64,000 bases of DNA from Cryptomeria japonica. Its lineage: Eukaryota > Streptophyta > Pinopsida > Cupressales > Cupressaceae. The first letter of the stretch is position 1; every line of letters begins with the position of its first letter. The notes below the pieces were generated by a model. It saw nothing but the letters and a program-made list of their open reading frames with translations. It searched no databases and had not been told where the DNA came from. Position numbers and translations under genes: made by a program. The DNA lies in the NCBI RefSeq assembly GCF_030272615.1, contig NC_081414.1, forward strand, positions 767,450,153 through 767,514,152. Reading direction: 5' to 3'. Below, piece after piece: positions 13,301 to 23,961 of this stretch.

Positions 13301-13766
13301 GTGTCCCAAGACACCATATGACCCCTAACGACAACAAATCATGTCGTTAGGGGTCATATTGTGTCCTACGACCCCGTAAGACACAATATGACCCCTAATG
13401 ACATGATTTGGTGTCTTAAGGGGTCCTATGGTGTTGTTAGGGGTCATATGGTGTCTTATGACACCATAGGACCCGTTAAGACACCAAATCATGTCGTTAG
13501 GGGTCATATTTACACCATAGGACCCCTTAAGACATAATATGACCCCTTAGGACACAACAATATGGTGTCATTAGGAGTCATATGGTGTCTTAAGAGATCA
13601 TAAGGGTTCATGGGACACCATATGACCCCTATTGACACCATATGACCCCTAATGACACCATAGGACCCCTTAAGACACCAAATCATGTCGTTAGGGGTCA
13701 TATTGTGTCCTACGACCCCATAAGACACAATATGACCCCTAATGTTATGATTTGGTGTCTTAAGGG
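10363..13766. repeat. Self-complementary satellite array, left block
   Basis: Built from short blocks such as GGGGTCATATGGTGTC and their reverse complements, giving alternating inverted copies. A marker (TATTTACACC) recurs at 11061, 11675, 12299, 12903 and 13507, so the higher-order unit is 604-624 bp. Open frames through it, on either strand, translate to repetitive peptides such as GPLKTPNHVVRGHIVSYDP; these are artefacts. The array is interrupted at 13766 by element E and continues at 19696. Confidence 0.9.
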
Positions 13767-14651
13767 TGTTGGGAAAAATGGTGTCTCAACCTTGCATTTA
13801 TGCGAGGTTACTATTTATAGTAAGTTTTTATTTGAGCACGAAATGGTGCGAAACTCTCCCTGAAGCTTCTGGTTGGCTAGATAAGCATTCCGGTAAAGTT
13901 GTGTCGCAAGGTCACAGCTAGTTTTGAAGATATTAAAGTTTTCGTCTTGGAGGGGTGCAATAAAATGTTTAAACTTAATTTTGGGGACTTTAGAGGCTTC
14001 GAAACGCCCTAAAAAGTTTCCGTAACCGGCAAAGCGGGTTACGAGGTGATAGAGCACTTCGCGAGCTTTCCGGCGCTTCAAACGGTTCGTCAATCGGACA
14101 CCCGGTTCTCAAGTTATGGCCTCCGGAAGTTTGTACTCCTGAAATAGGAAAAATAATTTGTATCGAATACATAAATGAGCTGTAAAAGGGAGCGACACGT
14201 GTTGATGTGTGCTTTAACATGTCATAGAAGGGAGATAAGGTCGGCTACACCTTATTGGGTGGTTTTAGCCCATGGTTTTGTAATACCGTTTGACGGTTTC
14301 TTGTATTGTATCTCCTATTTATGAGGTGTGTGAGATAGAGGTTGTGTGTAAGAGTCTTATGGCTATTGAGTTGCCTCTGAATCTCTGATTAGTGCTACTC
14401 CTGCGAAGAGCTTGCTCTGCAAGTATTTTGTAATCTGTTTTTGATAGCTGAATAAAATATTGAGCTGCTTTTGGAGGGTGGGGTTTTTCTCCCGAAAGGG
14501 TTTTCCCCACGTAAATCATTGTGTTGTGGTATGAATGCTATTATATCTATTTCTGTTTTCTGTAACTGTTGTAATGATCTGAAAAAGTTTTGCATTACCC
14601 TCCTCTCAAGGTTAGTGTAGGAAGTTGTTTCCGCTACTTAACTTCCTTACA
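13767..14651 (+). repeat. 5' LTR of element E (885 bp)
   Basis: Starts TGTTGGGAAAAATGG and ends CTTCCTTACA. It includes a segment at about 13970-14040 that the 3' LTR lacks. A TATTTATGAGG stretch near 14316 could be the TATA region. Confidence 0.92.
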
Positions 14652-14653
14652 AG

Positions 14654-14665
14654 TGGTATCAGAGC
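14654..14665 (+). other. Primer-binding site of element E
   Basis: TGGTATCAGAGC, the perfect complement to the plant initiator Met tRNA 3' end as used by copia elements, starts two bases after the LTR. Confidence 0.9.
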
Positions 14666-14775
14666 CTGATCACCTTTGGTTTCAATTGTGGGCAGTTGGG
14701 TTTTTTGAACTAATCCAGATTTGAGTGGGAGCTTGTGCAGAAGACACTTTTTGATCTTGTTGCAGGAATATTCAG

Positions 14776-17700
14776 ATGGCGAGTTCGTCAGGGAGAATAG
14801 AGGTGGAGAAATTTAACGGAAGTAATTTTGAGATGTGGAAGCTGAAGATGGAAGATCTGCTAATAGATCAAGATCTTTGGGATACTGTTGATGCGAATGT
14901 CCAAAGGCCCTCAGATCCTACTGCGGCAGCTCAGTATGATGTTATGGACCGAAAAGCCAAGGGTCTAATCAGACTGTGCCTGGCAGACTCTGTTCTAATC
15001 AATGTTCATGAAGAAAACTCTGCAAAGAAGCTATGGACTAAGCTTGGTGAGATGTATCAAGTGAAATCTTTATTAAATCAAATTTTCTTAAGAAAGAAAT
15101 TGTATTCCTTGAAGATGGAAGAGGGTGGACGAATTGCAGACCACCTAGAAGCATTCAATATGATTGTGGCTCAATTAGTATCCGTCGGTGTTAAGATGGA
15201 TGAGGAGGAGAAATGTCAGATCTTGCTTTGTTCTTTGCCTGATTCGTGGGATTCTCTTGTTATGGCTATCGGTAGTACTTCTGTTGTTTTGAAATCTGAA
15301 GATGTGGTGGGTGCCCTACTCGGTGAAGAGATGCGAAGGAAGGTATCCATCAGTTCAAAGGAAGCCCTAACCGTTCGTGGAAGACCTAAGGAGAAAGGCA
15401 AGAAGAATGAGAAGCGCGGAAAGTCCAAATCCAAAGGGAGATCAAAATCTCCTGGAAAGTCCAAAGTCATTTGCTGGAATTGCGGTAAACTGGGTCACAT
15501 CCGTAAGGACTGCAAAGAAGAAAAGAAGAAGAAAAAGAAAAAGTTCGATTCTGATTCTGAGTCCGACAAGGAAGATGGTGATGCCTTTATTGCGGCTTTG
15601 GCGACTCATGCAGGTAATGATGCCTGGCTAATTGACTCAGGTGCATCTTTTCATATGACTTCCAATAGAGATTGGTTTTCTGAATATGAAGGATTTAATG
15701 GAGGTAAGGTGTACTTGGGTGATGATTCACATCTAGACATTGTTGGTCGAGGTAAAGTTAGAATCAGGTTTTCTGATGGTAGAATAAAAAGGATTAATGG
15801 TGTGTTGCATATCCCTGGATTAAAACGAAACCTGTTATCTGTGAGCAAACTGATAGATGCAGGTGTGCAGGTAGTCTTTTCTGAAGCAGGATGTAAGATG
15901 ATTAAGGGTGCTATGGTAGTTGCTAGAGGTGTCAGGTTTGGCACTTTGTATAAGCTTGAAGCATACACTGTTGAATGTAATAGCACTTCTGTAAAAAGCA
16001 AATTTGCGGATACTTCACTAGAAGATTTGAAGGTTTCACCTTCAGCAGATGGAAATGGTTTTTGGGTACCTAAGGGTGCTCTTTCGTCTGAAGCAAAGTT
16101 ACCTGCAGAGAAGACTATGTTATGGCACCAGAGACTTGGCCACATTGGAGAAAAGGGTCTAAGGACCTTGAAAAATAAAAATCTTGTTGAAGGTTTGAAT
16201 GATTGTAATCTTGACTTTGATTTCTGTGAGCATTGCATTTATGGAAAACAAAACCGCGTTCAGTTTTACTCGAGTTCTCATAAAACTTGTGGTGTTTTGG
16301 ATCTTATCCATTCTGATGTGTTTGGTCCAGTAGATGTCTCTTCGATTGGAAAATCCACATATTATGTTTCATTTATTGATGATTTTAGTAGAAGGACATG
16401 GGTTTATTTTCTAAAGAGTAAATCTGAAGTTTTTAGTCGTTTTAAAGAATTTAAAGCAATGGTTGAGTTGCAGACTGGAAAGAAAATAAAATGTTTGAGA
16501 ACTGATAATGGCGGTGAGTTTTGCTCTAATGATTTTGATAGATTCTGTAAAGACTGTGGAATTAACAGGCAGAAGACAACTCCGTATTCTCCACAGCAGA
16601 ATGGAGTTGCAGAAAGAATGAACAGGACACTGATGGAGAAGGCTAGGAGTATGTTGAGTGGTGCTGGTCTCGAACAAAAGTTTTGGGCTGAAGCTGTTGC
16701 CACTGCTTGCTATCTGATTAACAGGTCTCCTACATCAGCTCTTGTTGATAAGACGCCTATGGAAGCATGGTCAGGTCACAAGCCTTCATTGAGACATCTT
16801 AGAGTTTTTGGTTGCGAGGCATATGCACATGTGCCAAAGGAGAAGCGAACAAAGTTGGAGAACAAGGCTGTGAAATGTATCTTCATCGGGTATAGTTATG
16901 GTGTGAAAGGATACAAGCTTTGGGACCCTGCTGCACAAAAGGTAATTCACAGTAGAAGTGTTATTTTTAGAGAAATTAAGTCTCCTTCTGTTACACTGCA
17001 GCCAGAACAGACTAAAAAGGAAGATGTGATTCAACTTCCTTCTACACCTGAAAGAGTTGAATCGAGACCCCTAGATAGGCAAGAATTTGAGGAGAGCTCG
17101 TCTAGCTCTGAATCTTCAGAAGAAGAGGAAGAACCTCCAACTCAGCTTGTTCGAAGGTCTACAAGACATAGACAACCACCTGAAAGGTATTCACCTGATG
17201 ATTGGAGATGTATTTTTGCTCTGAATACTAGTGTGGATGAACCGAAATCTGTAGAAGAGGCATTAGGTATGAATGATGCAGAATCCTGGAAGATTGCTAT
17301 GGAGGAAGAAATGGCAGCTTTGAAAAAGAATGATACATGGGATCTTGTACCATTGCCTGAAGGACGAAAACCTGTTGGTTGTAAATGGGTGTTCAAGAAA
17401 AAGATTGGTTCAGATGGAAGCATTGAAAAGTATAAAGCAAGGTTAGTTGCAAAAGGCTACTCTCAGGTTGAGGGTGTTGATTACGGTGAGATATTTTCTC
17501 CTGTTGCAAAAATGACGTCCATTAGATTTTTGCTTTCTATTGCTACTGCTTATGATTTAGAGGTTGAGCAAATGGATGTGAAAACTGCATTCCTTCATGG
17601 TGATTTGGAGGAAGATATTTATATGACACAGCCAGAGCACTATGTGGTGAAAGGCAAAAGAAATTTGGTCTGTAAATTGAAGAAATCTTTGTATGGCCTC

Positions 17701-18819
17701 AAACAAAGTCCTAGAATGTGGTACCGGAAATTTGATACATATGTGTTGAGTTTGGGATTTGAACGTTCTAAATCAGATCACTGTGTTTATTATAAATCTT
17801 ATGGTGATCATTTCTTATTCATTGCATTGTATGTTGATGATATGTTATTCATTGGTAAAGGGAAAGGTATGATTTCAGAACTGAAGTCTCAGCTCGCTGC
17901 TAAATTTGAAATGAAAGATCTTGGTGCAGCAAAGCACATTCTTGGGATGGAAATTAGAAGAGATAGAGTGAACAGAAAGCTATGGCTAGGCCAGAGTAAG
18001 TATGTGAATTCAGTGTTACAGAGGTTCAACATGCAGAATTGTAGACCATTGAGTGTTCCTTTTACAGTTGGAATGAAACTATCTATTTCAGATTGTCCTA
18101 CATCCCCATTGGAGATGGAAGACATGAGCAGAGTGCCTTACCAGAGTGCGGTTGGAAGCTTGATGTATGCTATGGTCTGTACTAGACCAGACATTGCCCA
18201 AGCAGTGGGAGTACTTTCTAGATATATGTCTAATCCTGGTAGAGTTCATTGGGATGCAGTCAAAAGAGTCTTCAGATATTTGAAGGGTACTTCAGAGTAT
18301 TCTTTGTGTTATCATGGTAATTCAGTTGGAGACATGACTTTCCTTGATATCCATGGTTATGTGGATTCAGATTGGGCAGGTGATATTGATAGCAGAAGAT
18401 CCACCAGTGCTTATGTGTTTACTTTGTTTGGTGGTGCAATTAGTTGGATGAGTAAGCGACAGGCTGTGGTTGCTTTATCCACTACTGAAGCAGAGTATAT
18501 GGCAGCTACTCATGCTTGTAAAGAGGCCATTTGGCTTAAGAGACTGTGTTCGGATATTGGAATAAAACAAGGTACAGTGACAGTTTACTGTGACAGTCAG
18601 AGTGCAATTAGCCTAGCTAAGAACCCGACATTTCATGCCCGGACCAAACATATTGATGTTCAGTATCATTTTGTTAGAGATATGGTCGAAGATGGTAGGG
18701 TGAAGCTGGTTAAGGTGGACACTTTGATGAATGTTGCAGATGCTTTAACTAAGGCTGTGAGCACAGAGAAGTTCAGATGGTGTTCAGAGTCTATGGGCCT
18801 TATGGCCCCTAGCAATTGA
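14776..18819 (+). CDS. Ty1/copia Gag-Pol polyprotein, intact (1347 aa)
   Basis: A single open frame from ATG 14776 to TGA 18817-18819 encodes all copia enzymes in the order gag, protease, integrase, reverse transcriptase, RNase H. The gag part begins with FNGSNFEMWKLKME and has one zinc knuckle, CWNCGKLGHIRKDC, at residues 233-246. The aspartic protease site DSGAS starts at residue 287. The integrase has a WHQRLGHIG pre-integrase motif near 450 and a D514-D577-E613 triad with the expected 35-residue D-to-E spacing. Reverse transcriptase has YVDDM at 1019-1023. RNase H has DSDWAGD near 1197, STTEAEYMA near 1235 and CDSQSA with Asp 1273. The length matches full copia polyproteins. No stop, frameshift or missing catalytic residue was seen. 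The encoded machinery would copy the element through an RNA intermediate and insert the DNA elsewhere. Confidence 0.97.
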   Translation: MASSSGRIEVEKFNGSNFEMWKLKMEDLLIDQDLWDTVDANVQRPSDPTAAAQYDVMDRKAKGLIRLCLADSVLINVHEENSAKKLWTKLGEMYQVKSLLNQIFLRKKLYSLKMEEGGRIADHLEAFNMIVAQLVSVGVKMDEEEKCQILLCSLPDSWDSLVMAIGSTSVVLKSEDVVGALLGEEMRRKVSISSKEALTVRGRPKEKGKKNEKRGKSKSKGRSKSPGKSKVICWNCGKLGHIRKDCKEEKKKKKKKFDSDSESDKEDGDAFIAALATHAGNDAWLIDSGASFHMTSNRDWFSEYEGFNGGKVYLGDDSHLDIVGRGKVRIRFSDGRIKRINGVLHIPGLKRNLLSVSKLIDAGVQVVFSEAGCKMIKGAMVVARGVRFGTLYKLEAYTVECNSTSVKSKFADTSLEDLKVSPSADGNGFWVPKGALSSEAKLPAEKTMLWHQRLGHIGEKGLRTLKNKNLVEGLNDCNLDFDFCEHCIYGKQNRVQFYSSSHKTCGVLDLIHSDVFGPVDVSSIGKSTYYVSFIDDFSRRTWVYFLKSKSEVFSRFKEFKAMVELQTGKKIKCLRTDNGGEFCSNDFDRFCKDCGINRQKTTPYSPQQNGVAERMNRTLMEKARSMLSGAGLEQKFWAEAVATACYLINRSPTSALVDKTPMEAWSGHKPSLRHLRVFGCEAYAHVPKEKRTKLENKAVKCIFIGYSYGVKGYKLWDPAAQKVIHSRSVIFREIKSPSVTLQPEQTKKEDVIQLPSTPERVESRPLDRQEFEESSSSSESSEEEEEPPTQLVRRSTRHRQPPERYSPDDWRCIFALNTSVDEPKSVEEALGMNDAESWKIAMEEEMAALKKNDTWDLVPLPEGRKPVGCKWVFKKKIGSDGSIEKYKARLVAKGYSQVEGVDYGEIFSPVAKMTSIRFLLSIATAYDLEVEQMDVKTAFLHGDLEEDIYMTQPEHYVVKGKRNLVCKLKKSLYGLKQSPRMWYRKFDTYVLSLGFERSKSDHCVYYKSYGDHFLFIALYVDDMLFIGKGKGMISELKSQLAAKFEMKDLGAAKHILGMEIRRDRVNRKLWLGQSKYVNSVLQRFNMQNCRPLSVPFTVGMKLSISDCPTSPLEMEDMSRVPYQSAVGSLMYAMVCTRPDIAQAVGVLSRYMSNPGRVHWDAVKRVFRYLKGTSEYSLCYHGNSVGDMTFLDIHGYVDSDWAGDIDSRRSTSAYVFTLFGGAISWMSKRQAVVALSTTEAEYMAATHACKEAIWLKRLCSDIGIKQGTVTVYCDSQSAISLAKNPTFHARTKHIDVQYHFVRDMVEDGRVKLVKVDTLMNVADALTKAVSTEKFRWCSESMGLMAPSN

Positions 18820-18863
18820 TTCATTGTGTTGACATCCCCTTCCGCTCATGCAAGGTGTTCGAC

Positions 18864-18875
18864 AAGTGGGAGATT
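18864..18875 (+). other. Polypurine tract of element E
   Basis: AAGTGGGAGATT immediately before the 3' LTR is the usual plus-strand primer position. Confidence 0.8.
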
Positions 18876-19690
18876 TTTTGGGAAAAATGGTGTCTCAACC
18901 TTGCATTTATGCGAGGTTACTATTTATAGTAAGTTTTTATTTGAGCACGAAATGGTGCGAAACTCTCCCTGAAGCTTCTGGTTGGCTAGATAAGCATTCC
19001 GGTAAAGTTGCGTCGCAAGGTCACAGCTAGTTTTGAAGATATTAAAGTTTTCATCTTGGAGGGGTGAAATAAAATGTTTACGAGGTGATAGAGCACTTTG
19101 CGAGCTTTCCGGCGCTTCAAACGGTTCGTCAATCGGACACCCGGTTCTCAAGTTATGGCCTCCGGAAGTTTGTACTCCTGAAATAGGAAAAATAATTTGT
19201 ATCGAATACATAAATGAGCTGTAAAAGGGAGCGACACGTGTTGATGTGTGCTTTAACATGTCATAGAAGGGAGATAAGGTCGGCTACACCTTATTGGGTG
19301 GTTTTAGCCCATGGTTTTGTAATACCGTTTGACGGTTTCTTGTATTGTATCTCCTATTTATGAGGTGTGTGAGATAGAGGTTGTGTGTAAGAGTCTTATG
19401 GCTATTGAGTTGCCTCTGAATCTCTGATTAGTGCTACTCCTGCGAAGAGCTTGCTCTGCAAGTATTTTGTAATCTGTTTTTGATAGCTGAATAAAATATT
19501 GAGCTGCTTTTGGAGGGTGGGGTTTTTCTCCCGAAAGGGTTTTCCCCACGTAAATCATTGTGTTGTGGTATGAATGCTATTATATCTATTTCTGTTTTCT
19601 GTAACTGTTGTAATGATCTGAAAAAGTTTTGCATTACCCTCCTCTCAAGGTTAGTGTAGGAAGTTGTTTCCGCTACTTAACTTCCTTACA
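18876..19690 (+). repeat. 3' LTR of element E (815 bp, with internal deletion)
   Basis: Begins TTTTGGGAAAAATGG, where the 5' LTR has TGTTGGG, so the terminal TG has become TT. It lacks about 70 bp present in the 5' LTR (about 13970-14040); the break falls at a short TTA repeat. Confidence 0.9.
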
Positions 19691-19695
19691 AAGGG

Positions 19696-20608
19696 GTTCT
19701 ATGGTGTCATATGGTGTCGCATGAACCCTTATGACCTCTTAGGACACCATATGACCCCTAGTGACACCATATTGGGTCGCTTTGGGTCATATTGTGTTCT
19801 AAGGGGTCATATTGTGTCTTAAGGGGTCCCATGGTGTCCCAAGACACCATATGACCCCTATGGACACCATATGACCCCTAATGACAGCAAATCATGTCGT
19901 TAGGGGTCATATTGTGTCCTACGACCCCGTAAGACACAATATGACCCCTAATGACATGATTTGGTGTCTTAAGGGGTCCTATGGTGTCGTTAGGGGTCAT
20001 ATGGTGTCTTGTGACACCATAGGACCCCTTAAGACACCAAATCATGTCGTTAGGGGTCATATTTACACCATAGGACCCCTTAAGACACAATATGACCCCT
20101 TAGGACACAACAATATGGTGTCATTAGGAGTCATATGGTGTCCTAAGAGTTCATAAGGGTTCATGGGACACCATATGACCCCTATTGACACCATATGACC
20201 CCTAACGACACCATAGGACCCCTTAAGACACCAAATCATGTCGTTAGGGGTCATATTGTGTCCTATGACCCCAAAAGACCTAATATGACCCCTAATGTTA
20301 TGATTTGGTGTCTTAAGGGGTTCTATGGTGTCATATGGTGTCGCATGAACCCTTATGACCTCTTAGGACACCATATGACCCCTAGTGACTCCATATTGGG
20401 TCGCTTTGGGTCATATTGTGTCCTAAGGGGTCATATTGTGTCTTAAGGGGTCCTATGGTGTCCCGAGACACCATATGACCCCTAACGACAACAAATCATG
20501 TCGTTAGGGGTCATATTGTGTCCAACGACCCCGTAAGACACAATATGACCCCTAATGACATGATTTGGTGTCTTAAGGGGTCCTATGGTGTTGTTAGGGG
20601 TCATATGG
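19696..20608. repeat. Self-complementary satellite array, right block
   Basis: Continuation of the 10363-13766 array after element E, with the same blocks and the TATTTACACC marker at 20060. It ends at the (CT)n run. Confidence 0.9.
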
Positions 20609-20665
20609 TCTCTCTCTCTTTCTCTCTCTCCCTCTCTTTCTCTCCCCTCTCTCTCTCTCTCTCCC

Positions 20666-20707
<42 letters not shown>

Positions 20708-20734
20708 TCCTTCTATCCCTCTCTCTCTCTCTCT
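20609..20734 (+). repeat. (CT)n microsatellite
   Basis: Mostly CT with CCCT interruptions. It is the inverted partner of the (GA)n at 10226-10362. Confidence 0.95.
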
Positions 20735-20878
20735 AAAATATGAGCAATAAAATTTGATATCTGATGCCATGTGGCAGTTTAGTTCATAAATGGTGGCAAC
20801 GAGAATTATTTTTGGGGACCACATATTATTGTACAAAAATCGGATATTGGATAAAATCCGATATCCGATTTTAGTACT
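20735..20878 (-). repeat. Right arm of the internal inverted repeat
   Basis: Its reverse complement shares AGTAC, ATCGGATATCGGATTTTATC, GTGGTCCCC, the CCATTTATGAACTAAACT block and CACATGGCA with 10045-10225. Confidence 0.75.
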
Positions 20879-21065
20879 AAAAACCAAAAAAAAAAAAAGG
20901 GTTTGTGGGCCATTCTATAGATTCCAACGATCGACAGTCTGGGTCCCATGTTTTCTGTCGAGGATACGGGGTTTCAGATAGCTAGAGACAAATTTGTGCT
21001 TTTAGGAGATTCTTAAAGTAAAAAATTACATTGTCAATCACGAAGGAGCATATGTGTGGAGGGAA

Positions 21066-23961
21066 ATGGGGAATAGTAGTCGTCGGAAGTCTAAACGCAA
21101 AATAAAACTTTCAAATGACCAAGTTGAAGTGTATAGAGAAAGAGATAGAGAATGTCATAGGAGGAGAAGACAAGGTATGTTAAATATTGCTAGTGTTACT
21201 TCAGCTGAAGAGGAAATTGAAATTGAAAATGTTCCACAAGTTATTGAAAATGAAAATGTAAATTTTGAAAATTGAAAATTTTGAAAATGTTGAAAGTGAT
21301 AATGAAAATGCTTAAAATGTGGAAAATTTTGACATAGGAGGTGAAAATGTGGAAAACTTTAACATTGAACGTGGAATTGCCTCACCTAGTGAACCATATG
21401 TAACACGTAATTACTTTAGAAATGAAGACCATCTCATGGATGAAAGACAAATTCCAAATCCAAGACCTTCAAGAACCCCAAAATGGTTATTTGAAATCGG
21501 TGAGAACATTATTGCGAATCTTGAAGGCAAGAGGTCAACAAGAACCATTCGGTTGGTGGCTACAGAACTTTTCAACCAAAATTTTAGCAATAAGACATTG
21601 ATTGAGAAATTCCAACTCTTTGTTCAATTGCTAAAGATGATAAAGATGAGACCATTGCTAAAGAAATTGAAGATTCGTATGAACAAGAAGACAGAGAGAA
21701 ATTCTATTATTGCAAAAAATCTATTTGACACTCTCAATTCTATTGGAAAGAATACCAAAGAAAGAGATAAGAGAGCCGCTCAAAGAGTGATTACAACCTC
21801 CTTAGTAAGCCATCAATTGAGGAAGGCTCGTCAAATGAGACAAACTTGTGTTGATTTTAAAATAAACCGTAAAACTTTGGATAGAGCACTTGTACGAAGA
21901 AAAAGACTTGACGATCCACTTCAACAAGATACATGGGCATTTGGTGGGAGGCTTCCACGTGTTGATAGAAAGTTGATTGAAAATGTGAAGGAAGAGATTC
22001 AACAATTTTGGCATTCTAATTCTAGAGTGTCACCCAATGTAAAGGACATTTTGAAATTAAGAATCGGCAACCGAGACTGCACACTGCATCCCAAACATTT
22101 CTTGGAATCAAGCCAAACAATGTTGTACAAATTTTTTTGTGAATTACATCCAAATTTGCAAATATCATAAAGGGCCTTTGAATCTTTGAAACCATTTTAT
22201 TGTGTTCCTCTTAAGATTCACAATACCTGTTGTTGCAAGTACCATGTGGAGTTTTCAATGTACCATGAACTTTTATGTCATATTCGTTCTACGATGCATA
22301 CTAATGAGATGTTGCAGGAGTGTGGTGCAATGCTATTTCCAAGATCATCAAGAGACTTGCAAGATCTATTTTTATGCCCTAGAGATGATGGCTGCTATTT
22401 CTATAGAAATGATTGTTTGAATGAGAAGTGGTCAAAATGCGGTGGGTTGTCAAAGTTTGTTTCATGTTTTCATGAGGGCAGCAAACATAAGTTTGGAAAT
22501 AATTATGTTGAGAAAAAAAGATACGAGACAGTGAAATATACTTTGAAGAGTGGAGGTGAAGGTTCTAGATGCGAATTAGTCTTAAGAGAAGTGAGTATTG
22601 CTGATTTTATTTTGGATTTTAAGGAAAATATTTTCTATAAGTATGCAAGGCACACCCATAGGTCTCAGTGGTTGGATCAATAGTTCAGGATGTGTAAGAA
22701 CTCTTTCCCGATTGGCACTATTGTATCAGTGGTTGATTTTGTAGAGACCTATACATTGCAACCACAAAATGAGGTACAGTCTCAGTACTACAATTCAGTC
22801 CAGATTGCTATTTTTGTTCACATTACATATAGACATGCTCCTGATAGTATAGAAGAGGACATGAAGATAATCAGGGAGTATCATTTTTATATGAGTGATG
22901 ATAGATCACACTCCTCTGAGTATGTGCAACATTGTTTCAAGAATTTTTTTGAGTTCTTGCATGAGAAAGATATTGCAATTGACCGACATATAATATGGTT
23001 AGATAACTATACGGGTCAATTCAAGAATGCTCGTATGTTTTATTGGTTGAGTAGAATGCATGTGGAGAGGCATATACCTCATATTTGGTGTTTTATTGAG
23101 GCGGGGCATGGGAAGGGAGAGCATGATGGAGCAGGTGCATGTTTGAAGAGAGCTCTAGTTAAGGAGCAATTAAGGATTTTAGGTGCAAATTTCTCTGATG
23201 CACGTTCTATTGTTGATTGGTGTAGTTCAGCATTGTCACATGGAGGTACTCTTGATTCAGTAGTGAGTAGATTCTTTTGGTTGGTTGAGGAGGGAACAAT
23301 GGGAGATAGATTGGATTGTCAAACAATTAAAGATTCTTCAAAGATGCATTCATTTCTCATCTCAAATGCAAGTACATGGACCATTTGGACACGAGTGTTG
23401 GCTTGTTTTTGTCAGAGTTGTGTTCAGTGTGATTGGGATCAGTGCGAGTCAAGTGAGTGGGTTGATACATGGGTTCCCCACTATCTATCTCCTTTATCTC
23501 AAGCAATATCCTTGTCAAACGATGACATGGAAAGTTCACTTGAGTATTATTGTCTATCAGATCTTGTACAACCAGGACATGTTTTTGCAGTTGTTGCACC
23601 ACAAGGGAATGAAGAGAGATCAGAATATTGGTTGGCTTGATGTGTACAAGGAAAAAAAAAGCTAACACAACCAGTGATAGATGATGATGGGTTCACATAT
23701 CCTACAGGTTCAGTTGTTGTTGTGGGAACTTGGTTGCGAACATACATGATTAGAAAGAATGGCATACCTGCATTTGAAGACTATGAGAGACACAAAACCA
23801 TTATAATGTATTCACACCTTATTATAGCTACAAATGTCAAGTTGCTGAAGCATCAAGCAAAACCGAAGACCAAAGAGCTATGGACAGTGACTACTGCTGA
23901 TCATGAAGCAATACTGGATACTCTTAAACAAAGAGATGACCCTTCAGGCACACTTGAGTAG
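21066..23961 (+). pseudogene. DDE-like transposase of element D, broken
   Basis: The frame starts near ATG 21066 (MGNSSRRKSKRKIKLS), with an Arg/Lys-rich then Glu/Asn-rich N-terminus, and runs to TAG 23959-23961, about 960 codons. The N-terminal part is broken near 21273-21315 by a stop and frame change. From 21319 on it is one frame with only three in-frame stops: TAA 22168, TAG 22681 and TGA 23638. Each is one C-to-T change from a sense codon (CAA, CAG, CGA). A Cys/His-rich region lies at about 22186-22480. The C-terminal half has IIWLDNYTGQFKNAR (about 22999) and EAGHGKGEHDGAGACLKRAL (about 23098). Asp-containing plus HGKG-x2-DG-x-G patterns of this kind occur in eukaryotic DDE/D transposase-like proteins. 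I cannot name the superfamily. It is probably inactive here. Confidence 0.7.

Larger units (their letters stand above)
13767..19690 (+). mobile_element. Complete autonomous copia element E (5.9 kb)
   Basis: 5' LTR 13767-14651, primer-binding site, single polyprotein ORF 14776-18819, polypurine tract, 3' LTR 18876-19690. The 5-bp duplication AAGGG is at 13762-13766 and 19691-19695, inside satellite sequence. The two LTRs differ by about five substitutions (counted by eye) and one deletion of roughly 70 bp. With an intact ORF this is a young and possibly recently active copy. Confidence 0.95.

Noticed and set aside
10118-13863. Many open frames of 60-130 codons through the satellite on both strands
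   Set aside because: They translate the repeat units (GPLKTPNHVVRGHIVSYDP and similar) and appear on both strands because the satellite is self-complementary. There is no start context or family match.
15216-17423. Minus-strand frames inside the copia polyprotein of E
   Set aside because: They are shadows of the intact 1347-codon sense frame.
10363-20608. Possible CRISPR-like array
   Set aside because: Repeats are not separated by unique spacers. Blocks alternate in orientation and belong to a eukaryotic satellite.
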